DNA of 64,000 nucleotides. Origin: Lampris incognitus (lineage: Eukaryota > Chordata > Actinopteri > Lampriformes > Lampridae). The stretch spans positions 112,665,464 to 112,729,463 of the forward strand of contig NC_079213.1 of the NCBI RefSeq assembly GCF_029633865.1, given 5' to 3'. The notes under the pieces are model-generated. The model was not told the DNA's origin. It searched no databases and saw nothing but the letters and a program-made list of their open reading frames with translations. The translations under genes were made by a program, and so were the position numbers. This document shows positions 43,301 through 58,046 of the stretch, in pieces. How positions within the stretch are numbered: position 1 is the stretch's first letter; each line of letters opens with the position of its first letter.

Positions 43301-46300
43301 CACACATGGAATTTGACTCTGGTTTCATGGTCTCTCAGTGTACTTAACATGGAATAACAACACTACAACACAACGTATACAGGTGAAATAAGAGGTGGTA
43401 AGACGCAGTGGTGCCAGAAGTGGTTAAACAATAAGAAGATAATAGGATGGAAAATGTTGAAATTCAGTCCACAAGTGTAGCTATTTTAGCCAGTGAACAT
43501 TTACTGGAAAAGAATTTCCATTCATCCATCCATCCATTATCCGAACCGCTCATCCTGCTCTCAGGGTCGCGGGGCTGCTGGAGTCTATCCCAGTAGTCAT
43601 TGGGAGGCAGGCGGGGAGACACCCTGGACAGGCTGCCAGACCATCATGGGTCTCACATACACACACACACACATTCACACCTAGGGACAATATAGTACGG
43701 CCGATTCACCTGACCTACATGTCTTTGGATTGTGAGAGGAAACCGCAGCACCCGCAGGAAACCCATGCAGAAACGGGGAGAACATGCAAACTCCACACAG
43801 AGGACGGCTTGAGACGACCCCCAAGGTTGGTTTACCTCGGGGCTCGAACCCAGGACCTCCTTGCTGTGAGCCGACCGCGCTAACCATTGCGCCACTGTTC
43901 CACTATATATATATAAAACACATCGAGAAAAAATAAAAACAGCATAAAGTAGGTCTGTCAGTTGGAGGGCTGGGATCTTGTTGATTAGTCTGAGCAGGGG
44001 GCGGTGGGGGGAGGGCTGCCTGAATATTGCAACCAAAGGTCTCAAAATATCCCATCTTTCATCAGAAAATATAAAAATCAGTGGGTATTGAGCTGCATCA
44101 ACTTTTTTATATGTCCCTCTTTTGGAGAAAACCTCATTTCTAGACAAGCTTGCATGCTCGCCCCTTCAGTTTCTTAATCTGATCTGTTTCTCTAATCTCG
44201 TTAATATCCCCCTTTAATAAGGAAAAGAACCTGTATAATAAAATTAAATGCACCTTAATTCCTTTCATATTGCAGGTCTGTAATACAGATATACTTTTCT
44301 TTTTTTAGATTTTTTTGGTATTTTATATCCTTTTATTGGATAGCTACAGTGGAGACGAACAGGAAATGGGGGGAGAGAAGGGTATGACTTGCAAAAAAGG
44401 GTGCCGGCTGGATTTGAACCGGCAACGTTGCGACCATGTGGTATGTGCTGTAACGATAATTTAAACGACATGACGAGTGGAAAGTGTGGGGGCCTGGTAA
44501 CCTCCTCTGTTTTCATATAGTTCAACAGTGGTAACAGCATAGAGTGAGGGTTGAGCTACTGTATTATTTATTTGTTGATTTATTTCAAACGGCATGGTGG
44601 TGCAGTGGTTAGCGCAGTCACCTCACAGCAAGAAGATCCTGGGTTCGAGCCCCGGGGTAGTCCAACCTTGGGGGTCGTCCCGGGTCGTCCTCTGTGTGGA
44701 GTTTGCATGTTCTCCCCATGTCTGCGTGGGTTTTCTCCGGGTGCTCCAGTTTCCTCCCACAGTCCAAACACATGTAGGTCAGGTGAATCGGCCGTACTAA
44801 ATTGTCCCTAGGTGTGTGTGTGTGTGTGTGGGCCCTGTGTGATGGACTGGCGGCCTGTCCAGGGTGTCTCCCCGCCTGCCGCTCAATGACTGCTGGGATA
44901 GGCTCCAGCATCCTCGCGACCCTGAGAGCAGGATAAGCGGTTCAGATAATGGATGGAATGGGTGGATTTATTTCAGTGAGATCTAGTGTTCGATGTCCAC
45001 ACTTTACATGAACTGTAGTCCAGCGCTGTGAGAATGTTATTGGTAGCAGGGGAAGCAGAATTAAATATCGCTCTGGAAAGTTGAAATGATTTCAACTTTT
45101 TTTCGCTTGCTTCACTCTCAAGTGTGGTTGCCTCTCTATCCATGTCTGTAGTCTGCCAACACAGACTGCAAAATGTCCCCGTCTCTTATTGAAAGCAAAT
45201 GGTAACAAGATGATAGCCTTCTCTGTACGAAAATGGCTTCCACCTGAAACGGCTGTTCTACAACTTCCTTTTCCAGTTTAATTCATGAAGATGCATTAAA
45301 ACTATACTGCATTATCTACCCATATTATAGAACTCACTTGAGGGAAAACCTCACCGACGTACCCCGCTGCTGTTACCGTTTCCTGTTTTGCTGCCCTACT
45401 CAAACCAACCTCTGCCCTCTTTATCCAGGAGCTGCAGGGCTACCGTCTGTGTCGCTGGCGGATGGCCCTGGTGGGCCTCGGGGTGCTGTGTACGGGCGGC
45501 TTCCTCCTCCTCCTCCTCTACTGGATGCCGGAGTGGTGTGTTAAATCCACCTGCAACCGCACCATGGTCTGTGACGCGCAGGTGGTGCTGCTACGCTCTA
45601 CGGTTGGTAAATCCTGCTGAGATCATCCCGTTTTTCCTTGACTGTCGTACCTACTACTACAGGATGATATGTGTGAGCTGGTGTTAACGGAGGAGAAGAA
45701 GAAAAAATAACACTGATTTTCCACAGTGAATATCGCAGCCTAGGGATATAATGGGATTATTAATCTGAACACTGAAAAATTGAAAACAGACATCAGGTGA
45801 TTAATATTATCAAGAGGATGTCACTTTATTATCTATGGAAATGCCACTTGTGTTAACAGGTTCCTCTTGTTTTGGGGAGGATGGTGGGGGTGCTTTTTAC
45901 AGTTGCTGCCATAGTGCACACATCACATGGCCAATTAGTCAGAGTTTAGGCTAATTTAAATTGATTTATGGCTAAATAAAAAATAAAACTAGTTCACCAT
46001 TCACCCCTAAAATTACATAAGAAGTTTCTGGTGAACAGGAGATATTCGCAAAACACAGCATGCAGTCGTAACATCAGGCTACTTAACACATTTTAAACAA
46101 CTCTGACCCACCATGTCCTGGCTTGCAGATTTGCATTTGTCAATTTAAAATATGCAGACACACATAATGTGGTATTATTTCAGTATAAAGTAGTAGCGGA
46201 GCAAATTCACGTTTGCAGCGGCCTCAACCAGTACCGGAGTGGAAAGATGGCGGCTCAAATTTGTTTGCAGCGGCCTCACCCAGTACCGTCCATGCAGTGT

Positions 46301-47749
46301 CTTTGTCCACGTCTATGTCTAAGTTTGTCTTCATTTGATGGCTGGGAGAGCTGGCGCTGGGTCAGCTGGGAGAGCTTGGTCTACTGCATCTTGTAGGCCC
46401 AGGGACCATGGCTCAGCTGTGCCTGAAGAGGTAACACTGAGGGCGGTCTGATAGGACGCAGAAGCGGGGCAGCCTAAGCTAACTGCAAGCTCATGCAGAC
46501 CGGCAGGTCCGATAACACTGAGGGTGGTCTGGCGGCGGCCTCGCCTCGCCTAGCCTTGACTGTGTTTTCCGTGTGGAGTGCGGGGAGGTGGATTGAAGGT
46601 GTCTGGCTGGGAGAGCTGGCGTTGGATCAGCTGAGGGAGCCTGGTCTGCTGCATCCTGTGGGCCCAAGGACCACGGCCCTGACCGGAGCTGTGCCCGAAG
46701 AGGAAACACAGAGGGCGGTCTGACAGGACATGGACGCGGGACAGGCTAAGCTAACTGCTAGCCCATGCAGACCAGCAGTTCCGACAGTCATCCTGGTTGG
46801 CGTTCATTCTCCTGGACAGGGATTTTTTTTTTTTTTTAAGATATATGTGTTACTTTGGATATGTGTGTTCTTGTAGTTCTTGTAGTTTTTGGATATGTGT
46901 TTTTGTCTTTGTGCTGCACTGGTGTGGGCTGAGGGAAACATTTAATTTCACGTGCGTAAGTGCATGAAATGAAATGACACATAGTGTTTCTGATTCTGAT
47001 ACTTGGGCAGCTTGGCTAGTGTTCTGTGCGCAGCTACAGGGTGTGACAGGCTGGGCATACGGACCAGTTGTGGTGGTTTGTTGGCAGCAGCCCTCCTGGT
47101 CAGTGGCGGCGGTTAGCAGGCGTTCCCTTGTATTGGCACTTCTGGCCTCTAGGGGATAGTGGAGCCTCGGTACACTTGAGCCATCAGGTGGGCGGGAAAA
47201 CTTCCATCTCTGGCGGGCTCCGTCCTTTGCCATGCCAAGTTTTCCGAGCGCCAACAGGTCCGCTCAATGTCTCGCGCCAATCTCTGGCTCTCTCTCAAAT
47301 ATATACTGTATTGAACATTCAACATAAGATACTTTAAGGCTTGTAGGCTTTTCAAACACTGCCGTCACCACAACTGCCACGGATGCAATCGGCTGAAGTC
47401 ACGGTCACTAGTTAAACCGAAACACCTGCAAGAAAGCAGTCAGGTTGTTACTGCAGGCAAACTCTCCAGCTCAGACAGGCTTGCTGGGGTTTCGTCCAAT
47501 CAGATTGCGACTCATTTATAAACAGCCTCTCAGAGCCTATCAAGGACTTCGCTATTTCATCTACTCCCAGGTTGGTCCTGCCTACATTAGTTGGCCCTTT
47601 ACTGATTGTATTTGAGACCTTTTTGATGAGAGTTGATCGTTGTTATTGGGGGAAAAAAATATGGTATATCTCCCACAATTAACTGACAACTCGACTATGT
47701 TTTGGGAGTAGTTGATGAATACTAAAATGCAGCAGTAGTGAATGCCCTA

Positions 47750-47795
<46 letters not shown>

Positions 47796-49281
47796 GTTTA
47801 AACAGGATGAGTTCCGACGTTGGTTCCTGGCCAGGGTGCGTGTGATGCTGGCCCCAGGGATTAACCCTTTCCACAGCCTGGAAACCCAGACCACCTCCCC
47901 CTCTTCCCCCTGCCCCTCCCCCTCCATGGCCAACGGACACACCCCTCATGTCTCTGAGGAGAGCCCCGGCGAGGAGCTGATCAGGAGATATGCGGACTAC
48001 CAGCCCACACAGGTTAGAAATACACAATACACATATAAGATAGACACAAAAACATACACACAAATGTAGACACACTCAAACAAGCCCACACAGCAGGACA
48101 CAGGCTAGCCCACAAAAGTCCACAAACACAATGTTGTGTGTGTGTAGATGAATCCAGTTAGGGTTAGGGTTAGGGTTGTTTGCGCTGCCGCCATTGCTGC
48201 GGTGGCAAGTCATAGTGAGTCAGTGCGGTGTTGACAGTGACAGCACCATGGGTAGTAACCCTAACCCTTGATAAATAGAGACTGACTACTGTTAACCAGG
48301 CAGCACGGTGGCGCAGTGGTTAGCGCAGTCGCGTCACAGCAAGAAAGTCCTGGGTTTGAGCCCTGGGGTAGTCCAACCTTGGGGGTCATCCCGGATCGTC
48401 CTCTGTATGGAGTTTGCATGTTCTCCCTGTGTCTGTGGGGGTTTCCTCCGGGTGCTAACAGTGCTATGGTTAGCCAAAACCTACTGTGCTGTTGTTACTG
48501 GGAACAGTCTCTTAATGTTCTAGATCCACTCCTGGCGAGCATCTTGGTCCACTTCTGGTGAGCGTCTTGGTCCTCTGCACGCCCAGGGAATCTATGTAAA
48601 GAGTACGGTCTCAGACAGGGGCACTCTTCATCAAGGAAAGGCTTGTGTATTTTGCATTCAGTTTTTGCCACTACTGTTGGGGCAGCTGGGAACTGCACAG
48701 GTTCTAACTGAACTCATAGATCTCATTGTCAAAAGTAACACTACATAGACAGTAAAGGTAAAAGTAGAAGATTCTAGACTTCCTATGACAGCTTGCATTC
48801 AATTGCACGCGTACGCCACCTCAGTAATGGCGACTTGTTTAGTCCCGGTACTTCCCTGGATTCATGTATGAGTATACTAAACACCAAACACGTTAGACTA
48901 TAGCAACAAACTTTTACATGAACCGTTCCAGCCTCAGTAAACCAGTTGGGTTGGCGTAGGCACAGCGCTTACAGACAAGATTAACTGCTGCAGCACAACA
49001 AACTCCTGTTTCTGATACCACCAAGTTTTAAAAATTAAAAATGACCCCCATTTGTGGTGGCAACAGACAGACTTTCCATCTTCCCACCCACTTGATTTCT
49101 TTGCTAGTTACGCACACGAGAAATGAGAAACAGTCACAATGTATACACAATGCATACAATGAGAACACAAACCCAAGGTGTAAATGAGAGGGGCATGATG
49201 GGATTGCTCACTATATACTATCAGATACCGGGTGGATATAGGGTCTTTGTGATGTCCAACTTCTGATATGAACAAGTACAT

Positions 49282-49328
<47 letters not shown>

Positions 49329-52300
49329 AAGATATAACTTAGTTGTTGATTTATTTCTCCGCCTCCAGATTCGATATTTCACACTCCACAGCACAAAGTA
49401 CTACTGGAGCGATGACTTGCAGAACTTTGAAGTTTTAACGTAAGGACTCTGCGTTCACTTATCTACTGCAGCTTTACAGCTCACTTTTACTGCCTGTTTA
49501 TGAACACTCTCCACTTGTGTAATTGCTCACTGTGAAACTGAAGTCACTCAGACCAGCCAAGTAAATTTACTGTTTGGTACCATAATATGTTTTGTGTGTG
49601 TCCGGGTGGCGTAGCGGTCTATTCCGTTGCCTACCATCATGGGGATCCCCTGTTCGAATCCCCGTGCTACCTCCAGCTTGTTCTGGTGTCCCTACAGACA
49701 CAATTGGCCGTGTCTGCGGGTGGGAAGCCGGATGTGGGTGTGTCCTGGTCACTGCACTAGCACCTCCTGGTCAGTCGGGGCACCTGTTCAGGTGTGAGGG
49801 GGAACTGGGGGGAATAGCGTGATCCTCCCACGCGCTACGTCCCTCTGGTGAAACTCCTCACTGTCAGGTGAAAAGAAGCAGCTGGTGACTCCACATGTAT
49901 CGGAGGAGGCATGTGGTGTCTGCAGCCCTCCCCGGATCGGCAGAGGGGGTGGAGCAGAGACCGGGACGACTCACAAGAGTGGGGTGGTTGGCCAAATTCA
50001 ATTGGGGAGAAAAGGGGAGAGGCAACCACTGTTTAATTACACCAGTGCTTCTTTTCACATATTCTGCATATATGGAGTAAATTTCTACAATTTTGAAATC
50101 ATTTTGAATCAAAAATGCGTATCCAATCAAACATATTTTTTTATTTCGTTTTCTTTGTCTCACTATGTTGTGCCATATTTTGAAAAATTTCTGCATGCAT
50201 GACATGAATTACAATTTTCATAATACTCATGTATGTTCACTGCACATGTTTTAGTCGTGTTATACGTGGGTTGAATTATGTTAACTAGTCCCCATGTGAT
50301 CTGTTGTAATTTTCTTCCTGTATTTTCTTGCTGGCTTCTGCTGTTTGCTGCTGGAGCAGCTCAGCTTCCATTTGTCATCATTTAGATTTTCCTCTGATAT
50401 TACCAAGTAAAATATGTGGGAAAAAAAACACAGCACAGGACACTGTATTAACCATAAGTCCCCCTCTCTGATCCTTCAGAGGCCTGGAGGACCTGCAGGT
50501 GAGCTGCTCCTCTCTCCACTCCCAACACACCGCGGGTCTAACCAGGCACCAGCAGGAGTACAGGTAACCTCGCTGCCATCTCACACAAAAGTAGTCCACC
50601 TCTTCCCACCTGGACATCCACCCAAAAGATTCTGGGTTAAAGTCTGGGTCCTGGGTTAGCCTTCCTGCTCCCAACTGTGTGTCTTCCAGGCCCACGATTA
50701 TGAGGGTTGACACTCTAAACAGACCTCCTAACTAACTAGCTAACTAAGAATAATTAAGAATGTATCTGTCAAAGGAGGGTAAACGAGCTGGTGTAATGTT
50801 TTGTTGGAATGAAAACCTGCATCTGTTTGAAAACCACTTGCCCAGTGCAAACAGTGTTTTGAGGTAGTAAGCGGGGCCATACGTCCTGTTCAGAAGGAAG
50901 TAGGTTGGTCTTTGCTTCCACAGCGTTAACTGCTGTAAATGATTGACACGTTGTCACTTTGACACAGAAGTAACAGTACTGGGTCCACCTGGATTTGCTT
51001 CTCAATATGCAGTGACAAGCAGTTAAACTGTAAATTGGACTTTGTACTTCAGAATGTGTGTGCATTTGTGTGTGAGAGTGTGTGTGTCTTCTTAAAGTGT
51101 TCTTATGCATGCTCAATAATCCAGATAAGAAAATCCCAGAAAGCTGAATCAGTTCACCTGGACACAACGTTTATTGAGGGAAACGTTTCATCATCCTTTA
51201 AGTGACCTCCATGCAGGTATCCCAGTGGGGATACCTGCGTGGATACCTACACAAACCGACACAAACAGAGCAATATAAGTGTACGCTGTTAACGCTGTAC
51301 GCTGTCAGGTGCCAGGAGGGTTGCTGTGACTTGTACATTGGGAAAACCAAACAGACGCTGGCCAAGAGGATGACACAACACAGAAGAGCTAACACGTCAG
51401 GCCAGGACTCTGCAGTCTATACCATCTACAGGCCAGTGGCCACTCCTTCAAGGATGAGGATGTGAACATCCCTGATAGGGAGGAACGCTGGTTTGAACAG
51501 GGAGTCAAAGAGGCCATCTATGTGAAGAGGGAACGACCATCCCTGAACCGGGGGGGAGTCTAAGGGCCCTGACACACCAGGCCTACAGTCGGCCATCAGC
51601 CAGTCAGGCCGAGCATCTGTGACCCTAGTTTTTGAGGTGTGTCCTGTACCGTTGGCACTGGTTGGACCCCTGTCAGCAGCTTTTCAGCCAATTCAGCATG
51701 TTGAATCAGCGGAGCCCGTCGGTGAGAGAGGTCACTCTGATTGGCTGTTCAGCTTAGCAAATGAGTGCAGAACACACAGGCTAGCTGGCCATTAGCTGTA
51801 GTCTTTGCGGTGTGTTCAAGCGCTACTTTTTGGCCCAGACGGCAGGCGACGTGAGGCGACGCAACAGTCGGCCTTCATTGCCGCTAGTCGGTTTGGTGTG
51901 TCTGGGCCCTATGTGTACATCTGTCACCATCTTACAATGCTGAGATTGCAATCATACCCAAATCCTCTGTGAATAGTACACATGGCCATTGAAAAGTCAT
52001 GGCAATTTGCATATGAAACTGATCGTTGGTTTGGGTCGTTATGCCACTGTATTGTTTATAAGGGTGGGGACACCTGCAGTCAGTTGAGACTGAAGAGGTC
52101 ACTTGGATGAGTGATGAAACATTTCTTTCAATAAGTGTTGTGTCCAGATGAAGCGATTCAACTTTCTATGGTGTTTTCTTAAAGTTTCAGCCTAATATTG
52201 GGCTTGATTATGATCATCCATTCAACTCAATTTTCTAGAGAGTTCAGACAAGTGGTGTAATACTCGCACTTATGGCTGCCAGTCTCCATGAAAGCCACAT

Positions 52301-55300
52301 TAAAGTCGCCTGTTTGAAATTAGTCAGGCTTTACTTGTTTTCTACACTGTCATCAGCATAGAAACAGAAGTGTCGCCAGTGAGCCACAGAGGCTGGTGTA
52401 TTGAAAGATGGGCAACTTTCTTTTCATTAATTTTTATTTTATTTAGTCTAAAGAAACAAACAGTAGACCTCTATATGTAGACAAACTTACCAGCAACTAC
52501 CCACATGTACCACCACATGGATGGTGGTCTTCCTCCTCAAGTTCTCATTACTACCAGAGGTTGATTTTAAAGAAAAGTTCTCGTCTTACATAGGACATCC
52601 AAGAGCTCTTTTTGAGATCGTCCCACACTGAATCGAGTCGAATGACTAAAGAACATCTGAAGTCTCCCACCGTGGTTGTCTTTGGAAATCACCTGACCGT
52701 AAAGTCAATCCCTGGCCGCTGTACTGTTTCAAGTGTGGAGGTTCCAGATAACAGACCCTTTGGCCTGGGCTCAAAGCTGGATCATTAGGATCCCAGGTGT
52801 GACCCATTTGCCATCGTGGCTTTGCACAAGGCTCTTCACCCCAAACTCATCCATACTGTGCTGCTGCCATACTGGGCAACACAGGTAGCAAAAAACCAAA
52901 CTGTTTTGTTGCAACAAATGGGTTAATAAAAGTGTACCAGACCTAAATCAACTGTATTTGACAGGGTTTGCATCGTCGCTCCTTACAGACTGGTCAGTGG
53001 CCGTAGTTGATGTTAAAAGGGTTGTACTGATATCAATCATTACATTCTTCTCTGTTTTAACTCCCTCAGAACAGGAAGTTAGAGAATCCAACATCCCCCT
53101 TGCTTTTCTCGTCTGCCTCGGCACTAAAGTAGTTGTTCAGACCTCTGAATGTAGGCAAAGCTGTGACTGATGATGTTTAACAGATTGTACTGACGGGACT
53201 GTTGGCTCTTCTCTGTTTGACCCCTGACAGGAGGCTGTTCTTCGGAGTGAATGAAATTGCTGTGAAAGTGCCTTCTGTTTTCAAGCTGCTTATAAAAGAG
53301 GTGAGGCCCCAAACTGGAATTTTATCCACAGAGTATCCTCTTGAGAGCCAACACTCGGTAACACTATTTGAAGGGGTATGTATAAGACTGACACGACACT
53401 GTCATAACCATGACATTTGGTCAGTTGTCATTTTTAATGGAAAGTTGAGGCTGTTTGAGATGTCTTTGCATGCTACAGACCTGCGAAATACCTCAAGTCT
53501 AGCAGCTCGATCCCACTCGGGTCGCTACAACAAAGACATCTCAGACAATGTCAACTTACAGTTAAAAAGGACATAATTGACCAAATAACACTTAATGACA
53601 ACAGTCGTAAACATTCATAAAGATTCCTTCAGGTCATGGTTATGACAGTGTCATGTCAGTTTTATTCACACCCCTTCAAATAACCACACTTATTTAGCAC
53701 GAGGAAGAAATCCTGACACTACTCGCGCGTACTGGTGACGATAAGTACCTTTTAAAAGGATTGTTGCCATAGTTACCTTTCCATCCATTATCCAAACCGC
53801 TTATCCTACTCTCAGGGTCGCGGGGATGCTGGAGCCTATCCCAGCAGTCATTGGGCGGGTGGCAGGGGGACACCCTGGACAGGCTGCCAGGCCATCACAG
53901 GGCCCACACACACATTCACACCTAGGGACAATTTAGCACAGCTCGTTCACCTGACCTGCATGTCTTTGGACTGTGGGAGGAAATTGGAGCACTCGGAGGA
54001 AACCCACGCAGACATGGGGAGAACATGCAAACTCCACACAGAGGACGACCCAGGATGACCCCCAAGGTTGGACTACCCCGGGGCTCGAACCCAGGACCTT
54101 CCTGCTGTGAGGCAACCACGCTAACTACTGCGCCACCGTGCCACCATAGTCAACTAATTCTTTGGAGTTCCAACTTACATTTAGAACCCATTTTTGTTGT
54201 TACATCCATTAGTGATGTACAGCAGTCTCTAAGAGTGACCTGGTGCAGTGCAAGACTTCAGTGCATCGGTCACCTGCCATAAACTCTGAGAATTACAACT
54301 ACGCCAGAGGGTGTGGTGCTCTGTTTTTTCATGCTGTTTGGGCATTTTATTGCCCTGGAATGCAAAATGTGAAAAACTCATACACACGGGTTGGGTGTCC
54401 CTTAGAGAGGACCCGGTGTCCGGGTAGCGTGGCGGTCTGTTCCGTTGCCTACCAACACAGAGATTTCCGGTTCGAATCCCCCGTGTTACCTCCAGCTTGG
54501 TCGGGCGTCCCTACAGACACAATTGGCCGTGTCTGCGAGAGGGAAGCCGGATGTGGGTATGTGTCCTGGTTGCTGCACTAGCGCCTCCTCTAGTCGGTCG
54601 GGGCCCCTGTTCAGGGGGGAGGGGGAACTGGGGGGAATAGCGTGATCCTCCCACACGCTATGTCCCCCTGGTGAAACTCCTCACTGTCAGGTGAAAAGAA
54701 GCGGCTGGTGACTCCACATGTATGGGAGGAGGCATGTGGTAGTCTGCAGCCCTTCGCGGATTGGCAGGGGGGGTGGAGCAGAGACTGGGACGGCTCAGAA
54801 GAGTGGGGTGATTGGCCAGGTACAATTGGGGAGAAAATCCACAAAAAACAAAGAAAGAGAGGACCATTAGATTAGATTAAAACTTTACACAGATTTGACT
54901 GTTCTTTTAATTTTTCTATGGTTGTTTTATTTTGATACCAGATTAATTGAGCCTGTGATGGACTGGCGGGCCTGTCCAGGGTGTCTCCCCGCCTGACGCC
55001 CAGTGACTGCTGGGATAGGCTCCAGCATCCCCGCGACCCTGAGAGCAGGATAAGCGGTTTGGATAACGGATGGATTAATTGAGCACTTTGAGCCCGATAT
55101 CTGATGATGGCGAGCCTTAATGTGGAAACTGATTTTTACTTCTCCAAAATTGGTCGAACATTGGCCCACCTTTTGTAAAGGCCGTCCCTTACTCAGAAGG
55201 TCATAAACAGAATACCTGCAACGGGTGTGCGTGTTAGAAGCCATCTGTTGTGCTAAACTGCCCTGAAATATAAATGTTAAGATATTTCACACTAAAATAT

Positions 55301-57349
55301 TGGAAAACAACTAAAGATGGACCTGCAGTGTCGGTTCCTTGTAGACTGGTTCCAGTGTAAATGGTGTCAATGACTGTACAGTGCCGCTGGTATCTGTCAG
55401 CATGTTATAGAAAAGAGGTGTAGCGTGTTTAGTTTGTTCTGATGTGCTGTTGATGTGGAATCGGTGCTGATGCAAAGAGTTGCCAGTTCTGCTACTTGCA
55501 GACATCAGCCGGTGAAGAACTAAGACAAAGTGTCCCATGCTGATCTTTACATAGCTCTTTTTAGCTTGCTGATCCCACACTGCAGTATAAACATAGTATA
55601 AATGTAGTGTAAATGGCTGTATTGGATGTTCTGTGGTTATTTTTATTGAGGCACTAGCTTCACTTGTGTCTCCTACCAAGAGACCTCCTCTAGCAGCATA
55701 AAATCTCTCTCCCCCTCTTCCTCTCTGCCCCTCTCTCTCCCTCTCTCTCCCCCTCTCTCTCTCGCCCCTCGTTCTCCCTCTCCTCTCTGTCCCTCTGTCC
55801 CCCTCTCTCTCGCTGTCTCTCTCCCTCTTTTGCTCTCTCTCTTGCTCCCTCTCTCTCGCTCCCTCTCTAGTCAAAAGGATGAAGTGGCACAAGAAGGATC
55901 AATTCAGTGGTGCTAAAACATCTGTACAAAACATGAAAATAATTCTTGGTCTTAAAGTGGATGAAGCAGAGAAAAGTAACCTCTGGGACACATTATTCTG
56001 TGTTTACTTTGCTGTTCTACTGCGTGTCCCTCGGTGTGGTGTAGGATTTGATGATTCAACCAGAATACACTTGTTAAATGTTTTCTTTTGATGTGTATTA
56101 TTTTTTTATTATTTTGTCAAAAAGTCTGACTACAGATTATTGTTAATCTCAATAAATCTGTTCTTTCTCTTTTCTCATGCCCGTGGCCTCCTGTAGGTCC
56201 TCAACCCCTTTTACATTTTCCAGCTCTTCAGTGTGACCCTGTGGAGTGTGGATGAGTATTATTACTATGCCGTGGCCATTGTCTTCATGTCACTCATATC
56301 CATAACTACCTCCCTGTACACCATCAAAAAGGTAAGACCCTCGATCAGCTGTAAACTTAGGCCGTGTGTTGGGGCGTCCAGGTAGTGTAGCGGTCTATTC
56401 CGTTGCCTACCAACACGGGGCTCACCGGTTTGAATCCCCGTGTTGCCTCCGGCTTAGTTGGGCGTCCCTGTAGACAAAATTGGCCGTGTCTGCAGGTGGG
56501 AAGCCGGATGTGGGTATGTGTCCTGGTCGCTGCACTAGCACCTCCTCTGGTCGGTCGGGGCGCCTGTTCAGGGGGGAGGGGGAACTGGGGGGAATAGCAT
56601 GATCCTCCCACGTGCTACGTCCCCCTGGTGAAACTCCTCACTATCAGGTGAAAAGAAGCGGCTGGTGACTCCACATGTATCGGAGGAGGCATGTGGTAGT
56701 CTGCAGCCCTCCCCGGAGTGGCAGAGGAGGTGGAGCAGAGACCGGGACGGCTCGGAGAGTGGGGTAATTGGCCAAGTGCAATCGGGGAGAAAAGGAGGGA
56801 AAAATCCCCCCCCCCCCAAAAAAAAGTAGGCCGTGTGTTAGCCACGTCATGTCCATGAGATGAGGTGAAACCGGTGGCTCTCAAGGATCCTTGAGGGTTT
56901 TCTGAGGAATGGGTACAATTTCACCTTGAGTCACCAGAAATAATAAATGTATAAGAAGGACTGTTGGAATTATAATTTTCCCTCTTTCCACTGCTATCAT
57001 CCCACACCTATAATGTCAACAGTAACACAATTCAACACAAAATTAAAGTTTCCCTATGGATCCTCGGCAAGGTAGTCATGACTTTGTGTGTCTATATGAA
57101 GAGCTTAATGTGAAAATGGGGCAGCACGGTGGCGCAGTGGTTAGCACGGTCGCCTCACAGCAAGAAGGTCCTGGGTTCGAGCCCCGGGGTAGTCCAACCT
57201 TGGGGGTCGTCCCGGGTCGTCCTCTGTGTGGAGTTTGCATGTTCTCCCCGTGTCTGTGTGGGTTTCCTCCGGGTACTCCGGTTTCCTCCCACAGTCCAAA
57301 GACATGTAGGTCAGGTGACTCGGCCGTACTAAATTGTCCCTAGGTGTGA

Positions 57350-57410
<61 letters not shown>

Positions 57411-57993
57411 TCTGTCAGCCCTGTGGTGGACTGGCGGCCTGTCCAGGGTGTCTCCCCGCCTGCCGCCCAGTGACTGCTGGGATAGGCTCCATCATCCCTG
57501 CCACCCTGAGAGCGGGATAAGCGGTTTGGATAATGGATGGATGGATGGAATGTGAAAATGTTGGGATGGCTTCTGGGTTAAATGGAAGAGAAAAGGCCCC
57601 CAAGCGGGCGCCACCTATAAGAATTTAGTAAACTCTAATGCTTAAAAACACACAGTGCATCATAAAACTAAGAGAGACTTTATTCATCCTCGTCGGGATA
57701 GTGTTGATTTGATTGATTTTTTTTGGTATGTTTTGCATGAAATTTTAAAATTTCTGACAAACATCAGAAATGACATTGGTACTGGAGCCAAGTCTGATCC
57801 AGAAAAAACCCTTTCCAAAACATTACCTACGCAAGACCCGCGGCCAGTCGGAGCCGGTCCAGACTGGGATTGACAGGTTTACTCTGGTCTCAGACACACA
57901 GACACCCCCATCCCACTTCAAATGTAGTCCAGACTCATTCAGACTCATCTGTACACGGTCTGCTGCGCCTGGAGTTCACTAGTTCACCCACTG

Positions 57994-58046
<53 letters not shown>

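Noticed and set aside
45603..45606. Alternative exon 2 donor four bases downstream (gtaaat)
   Set aside because: It would shift the reading frame into exon 3; the weaker gttggt keeps the conserved ST-DEF junction.
48157..48178. Chromosome end
   Set aside because: Only three units, inside an intron of an intact gene.
55869..56091. Extra exon after the CT tract (open frame beginning [11 protein letters not shown])
   Set aside because: The frame entering from the acceptor-like tag meets a stop within four codons in the gene's phase, and exons 6 and 7 already join in frame with conserved sequence.
57119..57200. tRNA gene (A box and B box with typical spacing)
   Set aside because: Same head occurs in about ten copies with a long common tail and target-site duplications; these are tRNA-derived SINEs, not tRNA genes.
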